Of a stretch of 64,000 bases of DNA, positions 56,275 to 64,000 are shown piece by piece (position 1 is the first letter of the stretch; every line of letters begins with the position of its first letter). The DNA is from Sphingobacterium sp. HMA12. GTDB lineage: Bacteria; Bacteroidota; Bacteroidia; Sphingobacteriales; Sphingobacteriaceae. The notes below the pieces were generated by a model that worked only from the letters and a program-made list of their open reading frames with translations, searched no databases and was not told where the DNA came from. The stretch lies in contig NZ_BEYR01000001.1 in assembly GCF_002933815.1 (NCBI RefSeq), forward strand, positions 496,001 through 560,000. Reading direction: 5' to 3'. A program made the translations under genes and the position numbers.

Positions 56275-57357
56275 TTGAAAGAGCAGTCCTTTAAAGATCA
56301 ATTGTTGGCGTATATCCACAACCGCCTGGATGTGCAGTATTATGAGTCGTTCTTTGACGAATTGGCTGAGATGGATACTGCAATTCTGCAGTTGTGGATC
56401 GCTGAGATGCTGGATCAGGATGAAGGACAAACCTTAGAGCAGATTCCTCTACCAGATTTAAATAGTGTTCATCAGAAGGTGCTCGATCATATCTATGCCG
56501 TAGATCCTCCCAAGCCAGCGCTGATCCGGAGAATAAGCCTGTGGACCTGGGCTTCCTGTGCCGCCGTGCTGCTCTGCATATTGTCGGTTCTTTTTTTGAA
56601 AAATTTCTCGACCCCAGCAAAAGAGCAGATCACCTGGTATGAAAATAAAAAAGCTTATACGATCTACGCGCAGCTCCCCGATAGCAGCACGGTTATCCTT
56701 TATCCACATGCAAAAATCGGATTCGAATATAATGACCAGGGCCAACGTGATGTACAACAGGTACAAGGGCGTGTTGTTTATAAAGTACACAAAAACAAAA
56801 ACGCACCTTTTCAAGTCAATTACAAAGGATATTTGACTACAGCCTTGGGTACAATATTCAGCGTAGACCCTAGGGATACCGATCATGTATTGATAAAATT
56901 AATGGAAGGAAAAATATCTGTCGGACCAGTTGCCGGGGATAGCCGAAGCTTAATATACCTCAAGCCAAAAGAAGAAGTATTGGTCAACTTAAATCTAGAG
57001 CAGATGATTAAGTTTTCTGAGCCCGAATTGATAAAATCTCAGCCAGCGCGCGCGGACAAGGAGTTAAGGAAGCTCATTCCACATCTAACTGCTAATGTAG
57101 AGTGGAGCAATCAGTCCGTCAAATTCAACCAAACCAAAAACGTTCAGCTGTTAAGGGTAATCGAAAGCCTTTATGATGTTTCGATTATATGCGATAGCCC
57201 TGACTTACTCAATAGTTCATTTACGGGAAGCTTAAATAGTAAGGAATCGCTGACCAATTTCCTGACCAGTTTCTGCCAATTGAATGGATGTACATTCCGA
57301 GTGGATAATGGCATTGTCAACATCAGTAATTCGGGAAGAAAGGAGGACGTACAGTAG
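56275..57357 (+). CDS. FecR-family anti-sigma factor, TTG start
   Basis: A 360-residue inner-membrane anti-sigma factor. The frame opens after a stop at 56266-56268, so translation must begin at TTG 56275 (or ATT 56272); the first ATG would remove 33 residues of the sigma-binding region. A membrane helix covers about residues 84-107 (LWTWASCAAVLLCILSVLFL). The FecR domain (AQLPDSSTVILYPHAKIGFE) and a C-terminal DUF4974-like domain follow. It sits 88 bp after the sigma gene. Confidence 0.88.
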   Translation: MKEQSFKDQLLAYIHNRLDVQYYESFFDELAEMDTAILQLWIAEMLDQDEGQTLEQIPLPDLNSVHQKVLDHIYAVDPPKPALIRRISLWTWASCAAVLLCILSVLFLKNFSTPAKEQITWYENKKAYTIYAQLPDSSTVILYPHAKIGFEYNDQGQRDVQQVQGRVVYKVHKNKNAPFQVNYKGYLTTALGTIFSVDPRDTDHVLIKLMEGKISVGPVAGDSRSLIYLKPKEEVLVNLNLEQMIKFSEPELIKSQPARADKELRKLIPHLTANVEWSNQSVKFNQTKNVQLLRVIESLYDVSIICDSPDLLNSSFTGSLNSKESLTNFLTSFCQLNGCTFRVDNGIVNISNSGRKEDVQ

Positions 57358-57423
57358 GATAGAATCAACCCAACGCGGAAAATAAACCAATATATAAATC
57401 AGAATAACCAATTGTAAACAATT

Positions 57424-60400
57424 ATGAAGCATATTCTAATCAAATTAATGCTCGTGGGATTGCTATTTCCATACTTTTCGGTAGGATTTGCACAATCTAA
57501 CCTGAAAGTAAATGGTAAAATAGTAGACAGCGAAGGTAATACATTGCCCGGCGCTACTATTGATCTTATCCATGAAAAGACCAGCAAAAAACATCATTTT
57601 GTGGCTGACAACAACGGTTTGTTTGTTTTGGCCCCGCTAGTTGCTGGCGAGAATTACACCATCTATGCCCACCATCTTGGCTATGACACCGATTCGGTTC
57701 AACACTTTGTGGCAACGGCGACCAGCAAAAATACGGTACTCATCCGTTTGAAATCAAACAGCGGTATGATGGACGAAGTTGTTGTCGTCGGCTACGGGAC
57801 ACAGAAAAAAGTAAATCTGACGGGGGCAGTATCTGCCGTGTCGGGTGATGATCTGAACAACAGGCCCGCTGGGCAAACCTCTTCAGCCCTTCAGGGCATG
57901 GCCTCGGGAGTGACTGTCACACAGCGTTCCGGTAAGCCAGGGGCGGACGGTGCCGACATTCGTATTCGCGGTATCGGTACACTTGGCAATGCCGCTCCGT
58001 TGGTGCTCATAGATGGAATCGAAGGCTCTATCAATAATATCGATCCCAATTTGATCGAGAATATTTCGATATTGAAGGATGCGGCATCCTCGTCGATCTA
58101 TGGTTCTCGGGCAGCCAATGGTGTTATCTTGGTCACGACCAAAAGAGGGAGTTCCGATAAAGTCGCGATAGCGTACAATAATTATTTTGGCTGGCAGTCG
58201 GCAACCAATATGCCCAAGATTGTCAATGCCTTGGATCATATGCTCCTGACAAATGAAGCCTATACCAATGTTGGAGCGAGCCCGTTGTATCCAGAAGATA
58301 TCATTGCGGCATATCGTGACCAAGGCAATGGCAGTTCGGATGAGTATCCCAATACCGATTGGCAAAAGGAATCATTGCAGGGAAATGGGTTCCAGCAAAG
58401 CCATTTCCTAACGGTGAATGCCGGAACAAACAAAGTGAAAATGCTGACTTCTGTTGGTTATTTCGACCAAAAAGGTTTGACACTGAATAGCTCGTTTAAA
58501 CGCTATACCATACGTAACAACGTGGATGTTAAGTTTTCAGATCAACTGGCCGTCAAATTTGATTTCCAATACGTCAATCCGATCGTGACCTCTCCATCGG
58601 CCAGCATCGAAGAGCTTTTCCAGTGGATGAGCAGCATTCCGGCCAATCAATCTTTTAGAAATTCCAACGGCACATGGGGATTAGGCTGGAATGGAAATAA
58701 TCCCGTTTCGGCAGCTGCCGATGGCGGTGTTGCGACCAACAAAAGTCCATTTGGCAGTATCAACGCTTCATTGATCTATAAACCCAAGGAATGGTTGACT
58801 GCTGAGGTCAATTATGCGCCCAAATATGCGACTCAGGTCAATAAGAATTTCAGAAAAGCAGTGCAGTCGTATTTCCCCGACGGAACGCCGAGCTTTTCAG
58901 TTCCGGTTCGCACGGCACTTACACAATACAATAGCCAGGAACTTTTTAATAATATGCGAGCTACCTTGACGCTCAACAAGGATTTTGGCCCGCATCAGTT
59001 AAAAGCATTGGTTGGTGGTTCGCGGGAAGATTATAAGATTGATTATACCCAGGGATTTAGAGACACCTATGTGCTCCCGGACTATGAAGTGCTTAATGCA
59101 GGGTCTGCTCTCAATCAATCTGCTACTGGAAGTGCTTCCGAGTGGGCATTACAATCCTTATTCTCCCGTATCAATTACGTATTCAAAGATCGTTATCTAT
59201 TGGAACTCAATGCACGCTATGATGGTTCCTCTAGGTTTGCCAAAGGCAACCGATACGGATTTTTCCCTTCGGCCTCAGCCGGATGGCGGTTTTCCGAGGA
59301 GGGATTCCTCGCCGCATCCAAAGGCTGGCTTACAGAAGGGAAAATTAGGGCCTCCTGGGGAAAATTGGGAAATCAGAATATTGGGACCTATCCAGCAGTA
59401 GCATCCTTGAATCTCGGTTCATACACCCTCGGCAACGGTATAGTCAATACAGCAGCACTCAATGATATGTCCAATCCCGACATTACCTGGGAGTCAACCG
59501 AGGAAAAAAATATCGGTATTGATCTCACCTTATTTAAACACTGGACCATTACGGCCGATCTATACAACCGGAAAACCAGTGACATATTACTCCAGCTGGA
59601 TATCCCACTGATTATAGGGTTGAACAAACCTTATCAAAATGCGGGCCTTGTCGAAAATAAAGGCTGGGAGCTTTCCATGGGCTATCGGAGTGATCCCGGC
59701 AAAGCCTTTAAATATAATTTTACGTTTAACCTCTCCGATGTCAAAAACAAGGTGTTGGATATGCGGGGAATCAATCAGACCGGTCTGACCGTCAATCGTG
59801 AAGGCCATCCCATTAATTCGATCTTTGGCTATGTTTCGGAGGGATTTTTCCAGACTGCCGATGAAGTGAAAGCACATGCCACACAGTTTGGCACCTTGGC
59901 TCCTGGTGACCTCAAATACAGCGATCAGAATGGGGATGGTGTAGTTAATGAGTCCGATAAGGTCATTATCGGGAGTACGATTCCACGATATACCTATTCG
60001 CTCAACTCCAACTTCAGTTTCAAAGGATTCGACCTCAGTTTTCTGTTGCAGGGTGTGGGGAAAGCCGATGGCTACCTCTATGGTGCCGGTATCCAGCCTT
60101 TTACAACAACAGGCGCAATTGGCGGGACGATCCGTGAGGACAATAAAGACCGGTGGACCCCTGACAATACCACGGCCAAATATCCGCGCCTGGCTTTCGG
60201 GCAGAATAACAACCAGCAGTCCTCCCAGTTTTGGATGAAGAATGCCGCCTATCTTCGATTGAAGAATTTGCAGCTCGGCTATACGTTCCAGGCAGACCTG
60301 CTAAAGTCCATTGGACTGAATAGGCTCCGGGTATTTGTCAACGGCTCAAACCTATTCAGCGTAGACAAGTTTTGGGACGGTTATGACGTCGAAGCACCAG

Positions 60401-60465
60401 TGGGCTATGGCAATTTTTACCCACAGGTAAAAGTGTATTCTTTTGGATTGGATATTACATTATAA
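57424..60465 (+). CDS. SusC/RagA TonB-dependent transporter without STN domain
   Basis: A 1013-residue outer-membrane importer: signal MKHILIKLMLVGLLFPYFSVGFAQ, directly followed by the carboxypeptidase-regulatory-like domain (NGKIVDSEGNTLPGATIDLI), TonB box (MDEVVVVGYGTQKKVNLTG), plug (IRIRGIGTLGNAAPLVLIDG; LKDAASSSIYGSRAANGV) and barrel. It has no STN signalling domain although a sigma/FecR pair precedes it. SusD starts 11 bp later. Confidence 0.94.
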   Translation: MKHILIKLMLVGLLFPYFSVGFAQSNLKVNGKIVDSEGNTLPGATIDLIHEKTSKKHHFVADNNGLFVLAPLVAGENYTIYAHHLGYDTDSVQHFVATATSKNTVLIRLKSNSGMMDEVVVVGYGTQKKVNLTGAVSAVSGDDLNNRPAGQTSSALQGMASGVTVTQRSGKPGADGADIRIRGIGTLGNAAPLVLIDGIEGSINNIDPNLIENISILKDAASSSIYGSRAANGVILVTTKRGSSDKVAIAYNNYFGWQSATNMPKIVNALDHMLLTNEAYTNVGASPLYPEDIIAAYRDQGNGSSDEYPNTDWQKESLQGNGFQQSHFLTVNAGTNKVKMLTSVGYFDQKGLTLNSSFKRYTIRNNVDVKFSDQLAVKFDFQYVNPIVTSPSASIEELFQWMSSIPANQSFRNSNGTWGLGWNGNNPVSAAADGGVATNKSPFGSINASLIYKPKEWLTAEVNYAPKYATQVNKNFRKAVQSYFPDGTPSFSVPVRTALTQYNSQELFNNMRATLTLNKDFGPHQLKALVGGSREDYKIDYTQGFRDTYVLPDYEVLNAGSALNQSATGSASEWALQSLFSRINYVFKDRYLLELNARYDGSSRFAKGNRYGFFPSASAGWRFSEEGFLAASKGWLTEGKIRASWGKLGNQNIGTYPAVASLNLGSYTLGNGIVNTAALNDMSNPDITWESTEEKNIGIDLTLFKHWTITADLYNRKTSDILLQLDIPLIIGLNKPYQNAGLVENKGWELSMGYRSDPGKAFKYNFTFNLSDVKNKVLDMRGINQTGLTVNREGHPINSIFGYVSEGFFQTADEVKAHATQFGTLAPGDLKYSDQNGDGVVNESDKVIIGSTIPRYTYSLNSNFSFKGFDLSFLLQGVGKADGYLYGAGIQPFTTTGAIGGTIREDNKDRWTPDNTTAKYPRLAFGQNNNQQSSQFWMKNAAYLRLKNLQLGYTFQADLLKSIGLNRLRVFVNGSNLFSVDKFWDGYDVEAPVGYGNFYPQVKVYSFGLDITL

Positions 60466-60476
60466 AATTAGCATTT

Positions 60477-62168
60477 ATGAAAACTCTCAATAAGCTCGCG
60501 CTATATATTGCATCTATTGCTATGCTCTTTTTGATGGGGGCCTGCGAAAAATACCTGGACAGGTCCCCGCTGGATGGCCCATCAGACGAAAATTATTTCA
60601 AAAATCAAGATGAATTGACTTTAGTTGTCAACGGTCTTTACAGTGCCTTGGCATTTCACCCTACGGACGATATGCCCATCAACCTGACGCTTGATGATGT
60701 CACAGATATCGGTTGGGACCGTAATACCTCTGATCTACAGGCTGTGGGAAGAGGGGATCACGATAGCAACAATGGTTACATCCGGAATATCTGGACCAAC
60801 TCCTATAAGGTCATTGGCAAATGTAATTTCATTTTGGACAATATCCAGAAGTTGGATGGCAAGATGGATGGCAGCTTGCAGCAGCGCTATAAAGCGGAGA
60901 CACAGTTTATCCGGGCCTATGTCTATCAATATCTCATTGATTACTTTGGCGGAGTGCCTTTAGTAACGAGTGGCTTAAGCCTTGCGGATGCGAATGTTCC
61001 GAAAACATCCAAGGCTGAAATTGCAGACTTTATCCTCAAAGAGCTTGCTGAAGCGGCAGCTGTCTTGCCGCTGAGCTATGGTTCAGCAGATGTTGGGCGC
61101 GCTACCAAAGGAGCGGCTTTGGCCATACGGGCCCGGGCAGCACTCAATAATGGGCTTTGGAAAGAAGCCGCGCGTTCTGCCAAAGAAATCATGGACCTCA
61201 ACGTATATGCCTTACACCCCGACTTCGGCCAATTGTTTACCTACGATGGCGAAGCATCTAAGGAGATTATTTTTGCCTTTCAATATTTACGCTTACAAAA
61301 AACCAAGACACACAGTACCACACGTGGATTTTTGTCACGCAATGCACAGGGCACTTCCAATAAAATCCCCTCCCAATCCATTGTTGATAGCTACTTCTGT
61401 ACTGACGGTTCTGCCATTGACAAATCCGCCAAATTTGATCCTAAAAAACCATTTGCCAATCGGGATCCACGCCTGGGGTATACCATCGCACTTCCCGGTA
61501 CCACATTTTTTGGTTTTCAGTTTGAGACCCATAAGGATAGTATCATCTGCTGGAATTATGGCTACAATACGTCCACGGCAGTTCGCATCCAAAATCAGGA
61601 TGCCATCAATGCCTATGCGACCTTTTCTGGCTATTGCTGGAAAAAATATGTTGATATCAAGGACAAAGACTTCACCATGGAATCTGAACTAAATATTATC
61701 CAGAGCCGATATGCTGAGGTATTGTTGATCTATGCCGAGGCGATGATCGAGAGCAATAAAGCCGACCAAACGGTATATGATGCGATCAATAGTATTCGGC
61801 AACGCCCCAGCGTCGATATGCCAGCAATCCCCAGCGGTAAAACGCAGGCTGAGCTGCGCGAGATCGTACGAAAAGAAAGGCTTTATGAATTGGCCAATGA
61901 GGGTTTTCGGCTGGTCGATTTGAGACGTTGGAAACTGGCCGATAAATTTATGAACTCGACCCTCTATGGTCGTATTCCAAAAGGCCTACTCGTCAATGCG
62001 CCGACGATCGATGCAGATAGTTACGTGAATTATAAAAATGTCGCTAATCAGAAAGATATGCGTGTTATCGAGCTCCGTAAGTTCGATCCTAATAAGAATT
62101 ATCTCTGGCCGATCCCGAATATTGAAATTGTAACCAATAAAAATCTGGAGCAAAATCCAGGCTATTAA
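60477..62168 (+). CDS. SusD/RagB-family lipoprotein
   Basis: A 563-residue surface lipoprotein (MLFLMGACEKYLDRSPLDGP, lipobox GAC). Helical repeat phrases include FIRAYVYQYLIDYFGGVPLV, and the C-terminus NYLWPIPNIEIVTNKNLEQN is typical. It pairs with the SusC upstream. An FAD-dependent oxidoreductase starts 8 bp after its stop. Confidence 0.94.
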   Translation: MKTLNKLALYIASIAMLFLMGACEKYLDRSPLDGPSDENYFKNQDELTLVVNGLYSALAFHPTDDMPINLTLDDVTDIGWDRNTSDLQAVGRGDHDSNNGYIRNIWTNSYKVIGKCNFILDNIQKLDGKMDGSLQQRYKAETQFIRAYVYQYLIDYFGGVPLVTSGLSLADANVPKTSKAEIADFILKELAEAAAVLPLSYGSADVGRATKGAALAIRARAALNNGLWKEAARSAKEIMDLNVYALHPDFGQLFTYDGEASKEIIFAFQYLRLQKTKTHSTTRGFLSRNAQGTSNKIPSQSIVDSYFCTDGSAIDKSAKFDPKKPFANRDPRLGYTIALPGTTFFGFQFETHKDSIICWNYGYNTSTAVRIQNQDAINAYATFSGYCWKKYVDIKDKDFTMESELNIIQSRYAEVLLIYAEAMIESNKADQTVYDAINSIRQRPSVDMPAIPSGKTQAELREIVRKERLYELANEGFRLVDLRRWKLADKFMNSTLYGRIPKGLLVNAPTIDADSYVNYKNVANQKDMRVIELRKFDPNKNYLWPIPNIEIVTNKNLEQNPGY

Positions 62169-62176
62169 ATCCTAAG

Positions 62177-64000
62177 ATGATGAGAAAAACACTTTTAATG
62201 ACGATAGGGCTGTTGACCATGTTTTGGCAGCTCGTCAAGGGACAAACCGACAGACAGGTCGATATCTGTATTTATGGTGCTACCTCTGCCGGCGTAACGG
62301 CTGCCTATACCGCCTCACAGGCCGGTAAATCTGTCTTACTGATCGACGCGGGGACAAGGCTAGGCGGACTTAGTTCCGGCGGATTGGGGCAGACGGATAT
62401 CGGGAATAAATATGTCGTGACAGGTTTGGCTCTAGATTTTTACCGTAAAATGGGCAAGCATTACGGTAGTTTTGAGCAATGGATCTTTGAACCCAAAATA
62501 GCCGAATCCATCTTCAAGACCTATCTGGCACATTCCCGGACGCAAACACTGTTGGGGCATCGCTTAACCGCCGTAAAGACAGACCCACGAGCGATCAAAA
62601 GCATAACCCTGCTTCCGAGTGAGCGCAGCGACGGCAAAAATATAACGGTCAAGGCCAAGGTATTTATGGACTGTAGCTATGAGGGCGACCTTATGGCCAA
62701 AGCAGGCGTATCCTACCATGTGGGCCGCGAGTCAAATAGCACCTACGGCGAGACGATCAATGGTGTGCAATTGCTGGATGGTCATCAGTTTCCGGATGGT
62801 GTAGATCCCTATAAAATAAAAGGGGATGCCAATAGCGGCATTTTATGGGGGATTAATACTGACCCCTTAAAAGAAAACGGAATGGGAGACAACAAAGTCC
62901 AAGCCTATAACTACCGGATTACATTGACCAACGTTCCTGAAAACAGGATAGCCATTACCCAGCCCGAGAATTATGACGCATCCAAATACGAACTTTTAAA
63001 GCGGCAAAAAGAAATCCAACCCTGGAAGAGCATCCAGGACGTATTTATCTGGAGCCTGATGCCCAATGGGAAGACCGACATCAATAACAGAAATGGATTT
63101 TCAACCGATATGATAGGCATGAACTGGCGCTATCCCGAGGCGGATTATTTCGAGCGGAAGGAGATTATCAAGGCCCATGAAGATTACACCAAGGGCCTGT
63201 TATATTTTGTCGCAAATGATCGTTCGGTGCCGGAGCCGATCCGAAACGAATTCAAAAAATGGGGTTACCCCAAGGATGAATATCCTGACAATGGGCATTG
63301 GTCACCACAATTATATATTCGCGAAGCCAGGAGGATGATTGGCGATGTCGTCATGACCCAAAACCATTGTCAAGGTAGAGAAGTCGTGTCTGATGGAGTA
63401 GGCTATGCTGCGTATACCATGGATTCGCACAATTGTGACCGAGTGATTGTCAATGGCATGGTCAAAAATGAAGGTAACGTTGAGGTTGGCGGATTTTCTC
63501 CCTTTCCGATTTCCTACAGGGCTATCGTCCCCAAAAAAGAAGAAATCAATAATCTTTTGGTCCCGGTATGCCTGTCAGCAAGCCACATTGCCTTTGGTTC
63601 CATTCGCATGGAGCCCGTATTTATGGTGCTGGGACAGTCCGCTGCTTTGGCAGCCTGCGAAGCGATCGACAACAAAATTGCCGTTCAGGATGTTGATATA
63701 AAACGCGTACAAAAAACATTGCGTGACAATCCGAAGGCGGATGGCCGTAAGGCCGATTATATCATTCATGTCGATGATGAAGATCAGGTTATGTTGAAAG
63801 GAACTTGGCGTAAATCCGCAAAAAAAGGTTATGGTATGAGTTACCAGGAAGCCGACAGCGCTCCAGGGGTCCTGGCCCGTTTTACTCCCGGCAAAGATTT
63901 TGCTGGTGGGAAATATATGCTCTACAGCTATTTTCCTAAAACCGCCGAAAGCACGACGACCGGGACATTCATTATCCATACAGGAAAGACAAAGATCGAA
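62177..64000 (+). CDS. Secreted FAD-dependent oxidoreductase, 3' partial
   Basis: 608 codons are visible and the frame is open at the window end. A signal peptide (MMRKTLLMTIGLLTMFWQLVKGQ) precedes a dinucleotide fold with DICIYGATSAGVTAAYTASQ and LLIDAGTRLGGLSSGGLGQT, as in the FAD_oxidored family found in polysaccharide-utilisation loci. The last visible part (LKGTWRKSAKKGYGMSY, YSYFPKTAES) resembles a golvesin-C/xanthan-lyase-like beta domain. It is likely co-transcribed with susCD and oxidises or modifies the imported compound in the periplasm; the substrate is unknown. Confidence 0.88.
   Translation, partial: MMRKTLLMTIGLLTMFWQLVKGQTDRQVDICIYGATSAGVTAAYTASQAGKSVLLIDAGTRLGGLSSGGLGQTDIGNKYVVTGLALDFYRKMGKHYGSFEQWIFEPKIAESIFKTYLAHSRTQTLLGHRLTAVKTDPRAIKSITLLPSERSDGKNITVKAKVFMDCSYEGDLMAKAGVSYHVGRESNSTYGETINGVQLLDGHQFPDGVDPYKIKGDANSGILWGINTDPLKENGMGDNKVQAYNYRITLTNVPENRIAITQPENYDASKYELLKRQKEIQPWKSIQDVFIWSLMPNGKTDINNRNGFSTDMIGMNWRYPEADYFERKEIIKAHEDYTKGLLYFVANDRSVPEPIRNEFKKWGYPKDEYPDNGHWSPQLYIREARRMIGDVVMTQNHCQGREVVSDGVGYAAYTMDSHNCDRVIVNGMVKNEGNVEVGGFSPFPISYRAIVPKKEEINNLLVPVCLSASHIAFGSIRMEPVFMVLGQSAALAACEAIDNKIAVQDVDIKRVQKTLRDNPKADGRKADYIIHVDDEDQVMLKGTWRKSAKKGYGMSYQEADSAPGVLARFTPGKDFAGGKYMLYSYFPKTAESTTTGTFIIHTGKTKIE

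Noticed and set aside
1..64000. Scan for CRISPR arrays, tRNA/rRNA genes, insertion sequences and integrases
   Set aside because: No regularly spaced repeats, no tRNA-like cloverleaf noticed, and no transposase or recombinase motifs in any frame; a covariance-model search would be needed to exclude tRNAs fully.

Overview
The window reads as a chromosomal segment of a Bacteroidota bacterium, most likely family Sphingobacteriaceae and close to Sphingobacterium. The reasons are three SusC/SusD outer-membrane pairs, two ECF sigma/FecR anti-sigma pairs of the Bacteroidetes expansion type, promoter -7 elements of the TAnnTTTG form, weak Shine-Dalgarno signals and moderately AT-rich DNA. The genus is inferred from protein style; no rRNA or species marker is present. 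I found no tRNA, rRNA, CRISPR array, insertion sequence or prophage.

Layout. 1-3377 (+): the end of a compact lipid/polyketide cluster: type III polyketide synthase (5' end outside the window), FabZ-like dehydratase, FabF-like ketosynthase, dedicated acyl carrier protein and 4'-phosphopantetheinyl transferase, with overlapping or nearly touching genes. 3461-10388 (-): a nutrient-uptake locus in the order ECF sigma, FecR, SusC with an STN signalling domain, SusD, closed by a strong terminator. 10784-23523: mostly single genes, including a small lipoprotein, VOC protein, secreted metzincin-like protease with a discoidin domain, DUF3667 protein, LuxR regulator, SMP-30-like beta-propeller, GAPDH, a broken SMI1/KNR4 gene, aldo/keto reductase and a VWA/AAA-ATPase pair. 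23621-28474: small and decayed genes (a frameshifted flavodoxin-fold quinone reductase, a 5'-truncated alpha/beta hydrolase), a divergent AraC/quinone-oxidoreductase pair and a beta-carbonic anhydrase.

28728-38972 (+): a membrane protein, then an operon of M14 carboxypeptidase, TlpA-like thioredoxin, SusC and SusD. It is preceded by a 30-codon leader ORF ending Arg-Tyr-Cys-Ala with adjacent hairpins and a T-run, which I read as a candidate translation-controlled attenuator. 39115-45570: a secreted protein of unknown function, a membrane-anchored AraC-type regulator, a TonB receptor and a Ca2+-type PI-PLC-like enzyme. 45722-49891: three successive divergent pairs, each an HxlR-type regulator facing an oxidoreductase (AzoR, SDR, NmrA-like), with palindromes or repeats in each divergent promoter; this looks like a small quinone/electrophile stress island. 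50464-53139: three small genes (two lipoproteins and a SanA/YdcF-like protein). 53311-54852 (-): SelO/YdiU. 55593-64000 (+): a second sigma/FecR/SusC/SusD locus ending in an FAD-dependent oxidoreductase that runs off the window. Its SusC lacks the STN domain normally needed to signal to FecR.

The strongest undescribed candidates are the Cys-containing leader ORF at 30252-30344 and the triple HxlR island at 45782-49891. Operator and promoter calls are sequence pattern readings, not measured sites.
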